A stretch of DNA of 64,000 nucleotides. Source: UBA12087 sp964370815. Lineage in GTDB: Bacteria; Chloroflexota; Anaerolineae; Anaerolineales; Villigracilaceae. Numbering within the stretch: the stretch's first letter is position 1; every line of letters starts with the position of its first letter. The stretch lies in NCBI GenBank assembly GCA_964370815.1, contig CAYJKQ010000003.1, forward strand, positions 124,001 through 188,000. Reading direction: 5' to 3'. Below the pieces are notes generated by a model, which did not search any database, had not been told where the DNA came from, and saw only the letters and a program-made list of their open reading frames with translations. This document shows positions 16,748 to 25,517 of the stretch, piece by piece. A program made the position numbers and the translations under genes.

Positions 16748-18205
16748 TTAATCGGATAGCCTCGTCATTGAATCCAATAGGTCCAACACCAGTTCCTTGA
16801 TATCGCCTCGATTAGGTAATGAACCGATCAGACCATACATGGGAGCCATGCGCGAAGGCAATCCACTGCCTGACCCACCCAGCAGTGATGAGACCTTTTC
16901 CATCAGGGCACTCATCCATTTCCTGGGGAGCAGGCGAGCCAGCAGGTTGGCTATGGCAATAACGAATTTGTTGGTAGTCTTTCTCAGGCTGGGTTTGCGG
17001 ACAATAGCTGCCGCACTGGCCAAGTCAGTCAGAAATTCAGTCGCGATCTTGCCATGGACATGGTTGATGGTGACATGCAAGCTGCGCGGAAAGTGCTGGC
17101 GGTCCAGGTGCCAGCCGCGCTGGTCAAGTTCATCGGCGATTTCATACACATCCAGGCTGTCAGATGCAATGGCAAAGACGCTCATTTCGGGGTTGCTGAG
17201 CACTTTCAGCCCGGGGATGTTTCTGATGCCTTCCTGGATCATGTGAGTGGTTTCCATGACAGATCTTGTGATCTCCAGATAACCGGATTCGCCGAGGTGG
17301 TTCATAACAGCCCAGGCGGCTGCGATCGGGCCTGCCGCGCGTGAGCCTGTCATGGTGGGGGAAGGGTAAATACCACCCGGCCAGTCGATGGAGACGAACA
17401 TCTGGTGCCGTCGAAGTTCGGGGTTGCGATATAGGATGACCGAAGCGGGTTTGGCTGCATACCCAAACTTATGCAGGTCAGCGGAAATGGAGGTGACACC
17501 TGGAACGCTGAAATCAAAATCGGGGATCGGGTAGCCTATCTTACGGGCAAAAGGCAGCAGAAAGCCCCCCACGCAGGCATCGGTGTGAAACAACAAGCCA
17601 TTTTCCTGTGCCAGGGCTGCCAGATCATGGATGGGGTCGATGACACCATGCGGATAGGAAGGAGCTGACCCGACCATCATGATGCTGTTAGACGTGATAG
17701 CCTGACCCATCGCTTCCATGTCCGCCCGAAAATCGCTACCAACCGGCACCAGTACCAGGTTCACATCCAAGTATTCGGCAGCTTTTTCGAAAGCCGGGTG
17801 GGCTGTCCTGGGAAGGATCACTTCGGGATGTGTAATGTTTGGGTAATTCTGTCGCGCCCAGTCACGCGCTGTTTTTACCGCCATCAGCAATGACTCTGTT
17901 CCTCCGGTAGTCATATTTCCGCATACGTTTTCATCCCCACCCAGCAGAGAGGCGGTCATGGCAAGCACTTCACTTTCAAATTTACGGATGCTGGGGAAGG
18001 CAGTTGGGTTAAGACCATTCTCCGAGAAGAACATGGTGTATGCCTCTTTAAGAAGCTCATCAATCTCATCATTAATATGGTAAACAAGACCAAAAGCACG
18101 CCCCTCATGCCATCGAACATCATGGTCACGTGCGGCGCTCATGCAGGCAAGCACATCTTTTTTTGAACTTCCCTGGGAGGGCAGTGCTAGGGTTCTTAAA
18201 CTCAT
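16748..18205 (-). CDS. PLP-dependent lyase, sphingosine-1-phosphate lyase / decarboxylase-like
   Basis: A 485-residue fold-type I PLP enzyme. I prefer ATG 18205, seven bases after GAGGAG, over a TTG two codons upstream. Key features: NMTTGGTESLLMAV (phosphate-binding region), HTDACVGGF (Asp contacting the pyridine nitrogen) and SISADLHKFGYAAKP with the Schiff-base lysine. The overall pattern (FSENGLNPTAFPSIRKFE, SRAAGPIAAAWA) is closest to sphingosine-1-phosphate lyases and related group II decarboxylases. A bacterial homologue may act on long-chain base phosphates or on an amino acid. There is no membrane anchor, unlike eukaryotic SPL. Confidence 0.85.
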   Translation of the reverse strand: MSLRTLALPSQGSSKKDVLACMSAARDHDVRWHEGRAFGLVYHINDEIDELLKEAYTMFFSENGLNPTAFPSIRKFESEVLAMTASLLGGDENVCGNMTTGGTESLLMAVKTARDWARQNYPNITHPEVILPRTAHPAFEKAAEYLDVNLVLVPVGSDFRADMEAMGQAITSNSIMMVGSAPSYPHGVIDPIHDLAALAQENGLLFHTDACVGGFLLPFARKIGYPIPDFDFSVPGVTSISADLHKFGYAAKPASVILYRNPELRRHQMFVSIDWPGGIYPSPTMTGSRAAGPIAAAWAVMNHLGESGYLEITRSVMETTHMIQEGIRNIPGLKVLSNPEMSVFAIASDSLDVYEIADELDQRGWHLDRQHFPRSLHVTINHVHGKIATEFLTDLASAAAIVRKPSLRKTTNKFVIAIANLLARLLPRKWMSALMEKVSSLLGGSGSGLPSRMAPMYGLIGSLPNRGDIKELVLDLLDSMTRLSD

Positions 18206-18345
18206 GGTCAATCTCCTCTGGCAGAGGTTGGTAGTGTATTTCGATTAATTAATTCAATTGTATTTAGATGAATTCTGCCAACAATTACGGATTTTATGAT
18301 CATTCAGAACATAAATAGTTTAGCACAAATTCACCTGGGATGCGA

Positions 18346-18351
18346 TAAAAT
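18346..18351 (+). promoter_or_regulatory. -10 box (TAAAAT) placed for a leaderless transcript
   Basis: TAAAAT ends six bases before the ATG of the exonuclease gene at 18358. No ribosome site is present. With normal spacing, transcription would begin at or next to the ATG. The -35 region is not clear. Confidence 0.5.
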
Positions 18352-18357
18352 ACGGAC

Positions 18358-19590
18358 ATGTCTTCCCTGGCTGATAAACTTAAAGCCCTTGGTGTTCTAA
18401 CTGGGACAAGCGGGATCCAAACGCCTGCACCCAAAGCTCAAACCACCTACCCGGTTGAAACTGTGGTGGAAGGGCGCTTCGTATCCACACACCGAGGGGA
18501 TGCCTTTATCAGCACCAGCCACTATCCGTTGGATTACCAGCATGGGCAGGTCCCGATCTTATTTTCGGAGGGATTGGAAACTCTGTCGTTATGGGCCGGG
18601 GATGAGAGACTGCCATCCATGAAACCGGAAGATTTCGTCTTTCTGGATACCGAAACAAGCGGTTTGTCCGGTGGAACCGGTACCTATGCATTTATGGTAG
18701 GAGCGGGTCGTTTTGAAGATGGTGGTTTCAAGCTGGTTCAGTTCTTTATGCGTGACCCGGGTGAAGAGGCAGCACTCCTGGAAGCCCTGACACAGTTCCT
18801 GGCTCCTGCCAGTGTCATGGTCACTTATAATGGAAAAGCCTTTGATGGTCCGCTATTGAAGACCCGCTACCGGCTGCATGATATGCCGATCCCTTTCAAT
18901 GATATGATCCATTTGGACCTGTTGCCCCTGGCGCGGCGTTTGTGGCGAGACCGCCTGCCCAGCCGGACTTTGAAATATATCGAAGAAAATGTGCTCAGCG
19001 CACCTCGCAGCAGTGAGGAAGTGCCGGGTTATGAAATCCCTTACCTGTATTTTGATTATCTGCGCAATGGGGATGCGCGCCCTCTGATGGGTGTGTTCTA
19101 TCACAACAACATGGATATCGTCGCTTTGGCAGCCATGCTCAACCATATGAACCATATGTTGGCGGAACCCATGCATGAATCCATTGAGCATGGATTGGAC
19201 AGGATCTCCCTTGCTAAATTATTTGAAGACCTGGGCAAGTGGGACCAGGCTGCACAATTGTATGAGCGCGGCTTGCAGGATTCCTTGCCCGAAGCGGATT
19301 TCGGAGTAGCAGTCCGGCGGCTATCCACTCTACAACGCAGGCGTGGTGATCTTGATGCTGCCATGGCATTATGGGAGAAGGCAGCCGGGGACGGGCATAT
19401 CTATGCGCACATTGAGCTGGCCAAGCATCATGAACACCGCAGGCGTGACCACCAGATCGCCATACAATGGACCCGGTCAGCGCGCGATTTGGTCGAACAG
19501 GATGGAAGCATGCCAGCCTATATGCGTGAGCACTGGCTGGAAGAGGTGGATCACCGCCTGGAACGATTGCTGAAGAAAGCCGGATTATGA
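18358..19590 (+). CDS. YprB-like RNase H-fold exonuclease with TPR repeats
   Basis: A 410-residue cytosolic protein. Residues about 95-255 form a DEDD-type 3'-5' exonuclease fold (ribonuclease H-like, YprB group): FLDTETSGL gives the first Asp and Glu, TYNGKAFDGPLL the second Asp, and FYHNNMDIVAL the last Asp. Residues about 280-400 contain helical TPR-like repeats (KLFEDLGKWDQAAQLYERGL, RGDLDAAMALWEKAA). This matches the bacterial pairing of an RNase H-like domain with TPR, often found next to a DEAD-box helicase gene, which is absent here. It probably acts on DNA or RNA ends. Expression appears leaderless. Confidence 0.88.
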   Translation: MSSLADKLKALGVLTGTSGIQTPAPKAQTTYPVETVVEGRFVSTHRGDAFISTSHYPLDYQHGQVPILFSEGLETLSLWAGDERLPSMKPEDFVFLDTETSGLSGGTGTYAFMVGAGRFEDGGFKLVQFFMRDPGEEAALLEALTQFLAPASVMVTYNGKAFDGPLLKTRYRLHDMPIPFNDMIHLDLLPLARRLWRDRLPSRTLKYIEENVLSAPRSSEEVPGYEIPYLYFDYLRNGDARPLMGVFYHNNMDIVALAAMLNHMNHMLAEPMHESIEHGLDRISLAKLFEDLGKWDQAAQLYERGLQDSLPEADFGVAVRRLSTLQRRRGDLDAAMALWEKAAGDGHIYAHIELAKHHEHRRRDHQIAIQWTRSARDLVEQDGSMPAYMREHWLEEVDHRLERLLKKAGL

Positions 19591-19602
19591 ATAGATATCT
19601 TT

Positions 19603-20364
19603 ATGAATAAACGTATTTGTATCGCGGGTTTTGTGCTGATATTTTTAATTATTTCAATACTGGCTTATGGAAACCTAATGAACATCATTCCCGAACCGCT
19701 TGCAGTGACTGCTACACCTGCTGTATTCCCGCTAACATCCACAACTTTTAATGAAAGCGGAGAAACACCTCCCTACACTATCAGCGCACAGATCCCTTAC
19801 CTGCAAGGCAATGATGAACCAAAAGTGCAGTTGTTTAATCAACTAATGGATGGGTTGGTTCACGGGAACATTGACAACTTCCGTACGATCGTCTTACAGG
19901 ATGCCCCCAATCCGTCGATTGCTTTGGGTAGCTCATATGAATTACATTATGCACTGCTCTCACCACCAGGGAATATCATGAGCATAATTCTTGATATTAA
20001 TACATATTTCGATGGAGCTGCCCACCCGGGTAGTACCAGTCTGACATTTAATTTTGATCTGGCAACTGGTCAGCAATTAGACTTGCATCACCTCTTCATT
20101 CCTGGCGCATATTACCTGGGTCCTATCGCCTCTTACTGCCAGGATCAACTCAGTAAGAGAGATATTTCTTTTTTTGAAGCAGGAGCCGAACCAATTCCTG
20201 AGAACTATCGCAACTGGAACATAACCGCCGACGGCTTGCTGGTCTCATTTGACCCTTACCAGGTGGCTGCCTATTCAGCTGGTCCGCAGGCTGTTCTGAT
20301 CCCTTATTCAGAGTTGCATGCTATTATCAATAATTCCGGTCCCCTCGCTGGAATTTTTGAATGA
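19603..20364 (+). CDS. DUF3298/DUF4163 (RsiV-like) membrane-anchored protein
   Basis: A 253-residue protein with one N-terminal hydrophobic segment (residues 6-28) and an exported domain. The domain has YTISAQIPYL near residue 60 (DUF4163 start) and the ending SFDPYQVAAYSAGPQAVLIPYSEL typical of the DUF3298 domain seen in the anti-sigma factor RsiV and related lysozyme-sensing proteins. No sigma factor gene is adjacent, and no cytosolic anti-sigma tail exists (only five residues precede the membrane segment), so a signalling role is doubtful. It starts 13 bp after the exonuclease gene and is probably cotranscribed. Confidence 0.82.
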   Translation: MNKRICIAGFVLIFLIISILAYGNLMNIIPEPLAVTATPAVFPLTSTTFNESGETPPYTISAQIPYLQGNDEPKVQLFNQLMDGLVHGNIDNFRTIVLQDAPNPSIALGSSYELHYALLSPPGNIMSIILDINTYFDGAAHPGSTSLTFNFDLATGQQLDLHHLFIPGAYYLGPIASYCQDQLSKRDISFFEAGAEPIPENYRNWNITADGLLVSFDPYQVAAYSAGPQAVLIPYSELHAIINNSGPLAGIFE

Positions 20365-20465
20365 AAAAAATTACAATAGTCCCAAGCTTATTTCGGGATC
20401 GGTTTGAAAGAATCTAAAATATATCAACTGGTTCTTAATCATGTGCGATTTAAGGAGGTAAAAAC

Positions 20466-20921
20466 ATGCGACTTGTTAGATATGCACCCATTATATGCAT
20501 CTCAATCTGCTTGTTGATCCTGAGTGGCTGTATCATCAAGGATAGTCCTGCCCCCGGTTGTCGAAAAACCATCGGGTTCCCAATGATGGGGGGTTGTTCA
20601 GGCAAGACCGCCATCCTGGACCTTGAAATTGAATCCGCACCGGAATGTGTGATCATTGAGGTAAATAATTGTAACGGTGGCGTGCTGAATATCCGCAATA
20701 CTTGTGGTGAGAACATCAATCTACATGAAATCGTTATACCTTCAGGTGATTCTGTCAGCCTGGATGTAAAAATGGTGGATGGCTCGATCGAATTGATCCA
20801 ATCTCACGGTAATTTTTCTGATTTTATTCCAGATGAAGACACGAGGATCGAACTGATAGGCGAAGCAGGCATTAACCCAATTCAGTTTGCTTTTACGAAA
20901 ACGAAGCGATTATGTGAATAA
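20466..20921 (+). CDS. Small lipoprotein of unknown function
   Basis: A 151-residue protein with AAGGAGG before the ATG. Hydrophobic residues 9-21 end in LSGC, so Cys22 is the likely lipidated residue. The mature part contains six further cysteines (CRK, GGCSG, ECV, NNCNGG, NTCGEN and a C-terminal CE), which suggests disulfide bonds outside the cell, and a central beta-rich stretch. I do not recognise the family. Confidence 0.7.
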   Translation: MRLVRYAPIICISICLLILSGCIIKDSPAPGCRKTIGFPMMGGCSGKTAILDLEIESAPECVIIEVNNCNGGVLNIRNTCGENINLHEIVIPSGDSVSLDVKMVDGSIELIQSHGNFSDFIPDEDTRIELIGEAGINPIQFAFTKTKRLCE

Positions 20922-21014
20922 AAGAATGTTGCCTTTACAATTATTGCAAACAAATAAAATCAACATTTGATAATATTTATCTAATAATTGCTGCTGGAGA
21001 ATTGCTTGAACTAA

Positions 21015-21182
21015 AATACTATTACCATCCTCGATGACCTTCGCTCGAAGGATAAAGAATTGTGTTTACGGGCTTTAATTAATATTATACAGATCACTGG
21101 GGCTCCGGTGAATTGGGCTTACCAGGTCTGGGACGAAATTCAAGCCGACTTGAAATACAAGGATAACCACATTAGAGCCTGC
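21015..21182 (+). pseudogene. Possible HEAT-repeat protein remnant (N-terminal part only)
   Basis: An in-frame stretch from 21015 encodes ITILDDLRSKDKELCLRAL followed by NIIQITGAPVNWAYQVWDEI and KYKDNHIRA, which has the amphipathic two-helix pattern of HEAT repeats. It then runs without a clear break into non-protein-like sequence containing an inverted repeat (21172-21180 with 21227-21235) and stops at 21254. There is no ATG near its beginning; a stop lies at 21012. It looks like the 5' fragment of a longer gene whose remainder is gone. The recognition is by eye and moderate at best. Confidence 0.4.
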
Positions 21183-21235
21183 CTGTGGAGAAACAGGGGA
21201 GGTAATCTGCCTGCCACGTGCATGATAGGCTCTAA
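21172..21235. repeat. Inverted repeat with internal GCCTGCCTG direct repeats
   Basis: TTAGAGCCT (21172-21180) pairs with AGGCTCTAA (21227-21235). Inside and beside it are short CTGCCTG motifs, like those in the hairpin at 12658. It marks the point where the HEAT-like coding pattern ends. Confidence 0.5.
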
Positions 21236-21360
21236 CCTGCCTTTATTTGTTTAATATATTTAAGTGGGGAAAGAATCTTATTTTATCAGTCCCAGCCATG
21301 AGGTAAAATTGAGATCAATCCCTATGTTTTAGAATTCCCGGGATTGTTGAGGAGTTGGAT

Positions 21361-22269
21361 ATGCTGCAAAAAATGATCTTCATACTAGTTTTAGTTTTTT
21401 TGGCTGCCTGTTCGCCTCAGCCTATTCAAACAACAACATCCATGTCTGGTCTGCCTAAAGTCCTGGCAGTTGAAACCTTTTTGGCAGATATCGTTCGTAA
21501 TGTAACGGGTGATCGCTTAATTGTTGAGAGCCTGCTGCCGATCAACAGTGACCCTCACAGTTATCAACCTGCACCGCGCGATATCATCAAAGTCTCTGAT
21601 AGTAATGTGCTGATAATCAATGGCGGCGGAATTGAGACCTTTATCACACCCTTGTTGGACAATGCCGGAGGCTCCCGGCTGGTTATTACAGCTTCAGAAG
21701 GTCTGATCTCCCTTCCTGATCCGAACGGCGAGCATCCGGAAGGAGACCCCCATTTCTGGATGGATCCCAATAATGTGGTCTTCTATGTGGAAAATATTCG
21801 GGACGGCTTGATCCAGGCTGACCCGCAGGGTAAGCAGTTTTATATGGATAATGCTATTGCCTATATTGCGAAATTAAAAGCACTGGATGCCTGGATCGTG
21901 GAACGGGTAGCTCAAATTCCACCCGAACATCGCCTGCTTGTCACCAATCACGAAAGCCTGGGTTATTTTGCAACTCGATATGGTTTTACTGTGGTCGGTT
22001 CGATCATTCCCAGTGTCAGCAGCGAATCTGTGCCAACTGCCAGCCAATTAGCTGAGCTGATCGATAAGATCCGGATTAGTGGATCGCGCGCCATCTTCAT
22101 GGAAACTGGCACTAATACAGATCTTGCCGAGCAGATTTTAGCTGAAACAGATGTAATATTAGTCTCGAACCTGTACACTGCTTCTGTATCGGATGTGCAT
22201 GGTCCTGCGCCTACTTATATTGAGATGATGAAGTACAATGTGAACCTAATTGTTGATGCTTTAAAATAA
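21361..22269 (+). CDS. Zn/Mn ABC transporter substrate-binding lipoprotein (ZnuA/TroA family)
   Basis: A 302-residue lipoprotein. I start at ATG 21361, six bases after GAGGAG, not at the TTG at 21355. Signal ends LAAC with Cys17. Cluster A-I metal-binding features are present: SDPHSYQPAPRD, GDPHFWMDPNN and TNHESLGYF, giving three histidines, with the acidic METGTN segment near the C-terminus. The acidic/His loop before DPHFWMD is short, so strict zinc preference cannot be told from Mn2+ or Fe2+. It is the first gene of a cluster with the ATPase and permease that follow. Confidence 0.93.
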   Translation: MLQKMIFILVLVFLAACSPQPIQTTTSMSGLPKVLAVETFLADIVRNVTGDRLIVESLLPINSDPHSYQPAPRDIIKVSDSNVLIINGGGIETFITPLLDNAGGSRLVITASEGLISLPDPNGEHPEGDPHFWMDPNNVVFYVENIRDGLIQADPQGKQFYMDNAIAYIAKLKALDAWIVERVAQIPPEHRLLVTNHESLGYFATRYGFTVVGSIIPSVSSESVPTASQLAELIDKIRISGSRAIFMETGTNTDLAEQILAETDVILVSNLYTASVSDVHGPAPTYIEMMKYNVNLIVDALK

Positions 22270-22335
22270 TGTGATCACTAGATGGGTTGCTATCACCATC
22301 CCCAATGATCCTCAAATTACCTGAAAGATCCATAT

Positions 22336-23175
22336 ATGGTGTGGAAAAAAACCATGGAAAAAACCTCCCTGCAAGAACCAGCCCGTCTCGAAATTGAAAA
22401 TATAAGTGTAGGTTATAACGGAACAACTGTTCTGAATAACGTCTCTTTTGAAATAGCCCACGGTGCACGTGTGGCAGTTGTGGGTCCAAATGGCGCCGGC
22501 AAATCCACACTATTCAAGGCTTTAGTCGGCCTTTTACCACTTCGTTCAGGGCAGATCTTCATCCATGAAATGGCATTGGGTCACCACCTGGACTGTGTGG
22601 CATATGTGCCACAGCGCAGTGAAGTGGACTGGCGATTTCCTGTCACGGTCTCAGATGTGGTCATGATGGGGCGCTTCGGACGGATGAACTGGTTGCAAGC
22701 CCCCGGTCGTATCGACCGCCAGGTTGTGCGCACAAGTTTGCAACAAATGGGGATCTCTGATCTTGCGGATCGCTCGATCAGCGATCTGTCGGGCGGACAG
22801 CAGCAACGTGTTTTTTTGGCGCGAGCTTTGGCTCAGCAACCCCATATATTCCTGATGGATGAGCCTTTTACCGGGGTGGATGCAACCACTCAGGAAGCAA
22901 CCCTGCAATTGCTTGACCATTTGCGCCAGCAAAATGTGACCGTATTGATCTCCACCCACGATCTAAAACTGGCTGCCACGAGATTTGATTCCATCCTGCT
23001 ATTGAATAAACACGTGCTGGCTTTTGGTAACCCCCAGGAGGTACTCACCCCGGATAATCTCAGGCAAGCTTTCGGCACACATGTACTTGATATGGAAAAT
23101 GGTGCAATTCTGGTGGATGATTGCTGCCCACCAGACAAAGATCAGGATCATAGCTCGTCCACGGAGGCAGAGTGA
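22336..23175 (+). CDS. Metal ABC transporter ATP-binding protein (ZnuC-like)
   Basis: A 279-residue ABC ATPase. Walker A GPNGAGKST, Q-loop VPQRSEVDW, signature LSGGQQQR, Walker B IFLMDEP and the H-loop STHDLK are all present. The QRSEVDWRFPV pattern is typical of the manganese/zinc group. The start could be ATG 22336 or ATG 22354; neither has a strong ribosome site. Its last codons overlap the start of the permease gene. It powers uptake of the metal bound by the upstream lipoprotein. Confidence 0.93.
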   Translation: MVWKKTMEKTSLQEPARLEIENISVGYNGTTVLNNVSFEIAHGARVAVVGPNGAGKSTLFKALVGLLPLRSGQIFIHEMALGHHLDCVAYVPQRSEVDWRFPVTVSDVVMMGRFGRMNWLQAPGRIDRQVVRTSLQQMGISDLADRSISDLSGGQQQRVFLARALAQQPHIFLMDEPFTGVDATTQEATLQLLDHLRQQNVTVLISTHDLKLAATRFDSILLLNKHVLAFGNPQEVLTPDNLRQAFGTHVLDMENGAILVDDCCPPDKDQDHSSSTEAE

Positions 23176-24002
23176 ACTGGCTGCTTGAACCCCTGCAATA
23201 TGCATTCATGCTGCGTGGTTTGCTGGCAGCATTGCTGGTGGGAATATTATGTGCCATCATGGGCACTTATGTTGTCATCCGTGGTATGGCATTCCTGGGG
23301 GATGCCATGGCACATGCCATATTGCCGGGTGTAGCCATTGCTTACTTGCTGCAAGGCAACCTGCTGTTCGGTGCTCTATTCGCGGCAGTACTGATCGCGT
23401 TGGGAATTGGTATTTTCTCCAAAGGTGGCATGGTCAAAGAGGATACGGCTATTGGCATCCTGTTTGCCGCAGCCCTTGCTTTGGGAGTAGCCATTATCAG
23501 CTCGATCCAAACCTACGCTGTGGATCTATCGCATATTTTGTTTGGTCATATATTGGGTGTCAGCACATCGGATCTCTGGTTGACTGCCGGTTTGGGGATT
23601 TGCGTATTACTGGTTGTTGCCATCAACTTCAAGCAATTCATGGTTATCTCCTTTGACCCGGTTCTGGCTGCAACATTGCGATTGCCGGCGGAGTTTCTAC
23701 GGAATTTGATGCTGCTGCTCCTGGCTGTTACGGTAGTTGTATCCCTGCAAACAGTGGGAGTGTCGCTGGCGGTAGCCATGCTGGTCACACCTGCTGCAGC
23801 AGCCTACCTGCTAACCCGTCGCCTGTTTCCCATGATGGTAGTCTCTGCGGTGATCGGAGCCAGTTCCAGCCTGATTGGCTTATACCTGAGTTATTATCTG
23901 AACATCGTCTCAGGTTCTGCCATCGTATTGACAGCAACTGGCATTTTTCTTATTGTGTTCCTGTTTAATCCACGCCAAGGTGTACTCCGTCGAAAGACAT
24001 GA
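23172..24002 (+). CDS. Metal ABC transporter permease (ZnuB/ABC-3 family)
   Basis: A 276-residue protein beginning at GTG, overlapping the ATPase stop by 4 bp (GTGA), with GGAGGCAGA before it. Seven to eight hydrophobic segments, with the ABC-3 family stretches GTYVVIRGMAFLGDAMAHAILPG (loop contacting the ATPase) and SLQTVGVSLAVAMLVTPAAAAYLL. It forms the membrane channel of the importer. The next gene starts only 27 bp downstream, so the operon likely continues into the two peptidase lipoproteins. Confidence 0.94.
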   Translation: MNWLLEPLQYAFMLRGLLAALLVGILCAIMGTYVVIRGMAFLGDAMAHAILPGVAIAYLLQGNLLFGALFAAVLIALGIGIFSKGGMVKEDTAIGILFAAALALGVAIISSIQTYAVDLSHILFGHILGVSTSDLWLTAGLGICVLLVVAINFKQFMVISFDPVLAATLRLPAEFLRNLMLLLLAVTVVVSLQTVGVSLAVAMLVTPAAAAYLLTRRLFPMMVVSAVIGASSSLIGLYLSYYLNIVSGSAIVLTATGIFLIVFLFNPRQGVLRRKT

Positions 24003-24029
24003 TTCGGAGCTTGAAGGATAATACTAAAT

Positions 24030-25502
24030 ATGCGTATAAGTTTTTCTTTCGTGATCGGATTAGTCCTTTGCCTGCTGTTAATCAGTTGTGGTGAACCCCA
24101 ACCGACCTCCACGTCTGTTTCCGTCGATGCCACTTCCACCGCATCCGCTTCCACTACTCTCCAGGCGACTGCCACACCCACATCTCAGCCAGTGATGGAA
24201 AACCCCGAATATACCCTCCAACTGCAACTGGATTATGCAAACAAACAAGCCAGTGTAGAGGAGACCATTATCTACCAAAACCAGATCGGGCAGGAAATTT
24301 CCAACATTGTCCTGGCAGTTGAACCCAATCTCTGGGCGAATTGTTTCAGCTTGAAGGAGATCCGGATCGATGACCAGGTCAGTACTGAGTTTATTTTGGA
24401 TGGACAAAGGCTGGATCTGACTCACGCGTTAACTCCCATGGAGATCGTGACCATTTCCATTTCATATTCTCTTTCTCTGCCAAAAATTGACGTGAACGAT
24501 AAAGCTGCTGTAATCCGCACCCAGGTTTTTGGTTACACCACCCACCAACTGAACCTGGTGGATTGGTACCCGTTTGTGGTGCCATATGACCCTGGTCAGG
24601 GCTGGTTATTGAACGAGCCGGCTACCTATGGCGAACACCTTGTGTATGACAGTGCCAGTTTTGATGTGACAGTCAAGTTTACAGGTGAGATCTCTCCGAT
24701 CATTGCTGCCAGTGGAGTGGAGATGCCTGATGAGGCTGGCAAACGCTTCGTGCTCGAAAAAGGGCGCAGTTTTGCGCTCTCCTTCAGTCCGGACTATCTG
24801 ATCAAGAGCCAGGACGTGGATGGAATCACTGTGTTGAGCTATTATTTTACCGCCAATGCTCTGGGAGGCCAGGCTGCCCTGGATGCAACCGTGCGAGCCC
24901 TGAAAATTTTCAGCCGGGATTTTGGACCTTATCCGCATAAATCCCTGAGTATTGTGCAGGAAGAGACTGCCTTCAGTATGGAATATGATGGTCTTTTTTT
25001 TCTGGAACGTCCTTTATATTTTGGCTACAGCGGCGCGGATACAGATTTCCTTCCTACCATTGCTGCTCATGAAACTGCCCACCAATGGTGGTTTGGGCTG
25101 GTAGGCACGGATCAAGCCAATCAACCCTGGTTGGATGAAGCACTGGCCACATATTCCGAGAGGTTGTTCAACGAATCCTTCAGCCCAGAAAAAGGCACCT
25201 GGTGGTACCTGGCGCGCATCAGCCTTGCTGAAGATAATAACTGCCCGGTGGATATCAGCATTTATGGATTTTATGACTACAACTGTTTCTATACCGAATC
25301 TGTCTATTTTCGGGGGGCACTGTTTATGCAGGCTCTACGGGATCGAATCGGAGACCAGGTCTTTCTGGATTTTTTGAAGGACTTTGCAACACAATTCGCA
25401 TTTCGACGTGCAGGTTCTCAAGATTTTTTCGCGGTTCTGCGCCAGCACACCGATGCTGACCTGACGGACATCATCCATGATTTTTTTAATGAAACCTACT
25501 GA
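24030..25502 (+). CDS. M1-like gluzincin peptidase lipoprotein
   Basis: A 490-residue lipoprotein: lipobox LISC with Cys20, then a Thr/Ser-rich linker to about residue 60. Residues 65-250 form the N-terminal beta domain of M1 enzymes. The zinc site is intact: HETAH at 347-351 and Glu370 (HExxH-18-E), followed by LATYSE. The substrate-binding GAMEN motif appears as FSMEYDG. The C-terminal ARM-repeat domain of full aminopeptidases is missing, so it is a short form. It lies 27 bp after the zinc-type permease and 15 bp before a paralogue. Expected role: peptide cleavage on the outer membrane face; substrate unknown. Confidence 0.9.
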   Translation: MRISFSFVIGLVLCLLLISCGEPQPTSTSVSVDATSTASASTTLQATATPTSQPVMENPEYTLQLQLDYANKQASVEETIIYQNQIGQEISNIVLAVEPNLWANCFSLKEIRIDDQVSTEFILDGQRLDLTHALTPMEIVTISISYSLSLPKIDVNDKAAVIRTQVFGYTTHQLNLVDWYPFVVPYDPGQGWLLNEPATYGEHLVYDSASFDVTVKFTGEISPIIAASGVEMPDEAGKRFVLEKGRSFALSFSPDYLIKSQDVDGITVLSYYFTANALGGQAALDATVRALKIFSRDFGPYPHKSLSIVQEETAFSMEYDGLFFLERPLYFGYSGADTDFLPTIAAHETAHQWWFGLVGTDQANQPWLDEALATYSERLFNESFSPEKGTWWYLARISLAEDNNCPVDISIYGFYDYNCFYTESVYFRGALFMQALRDRIGDQVFLDFLKDFATQFAFRRAGSQDFFAVLRQHTDADLTDIIHDFFNETY

Positions 25503-25517
25503 CCTGGGAATTCAAGA

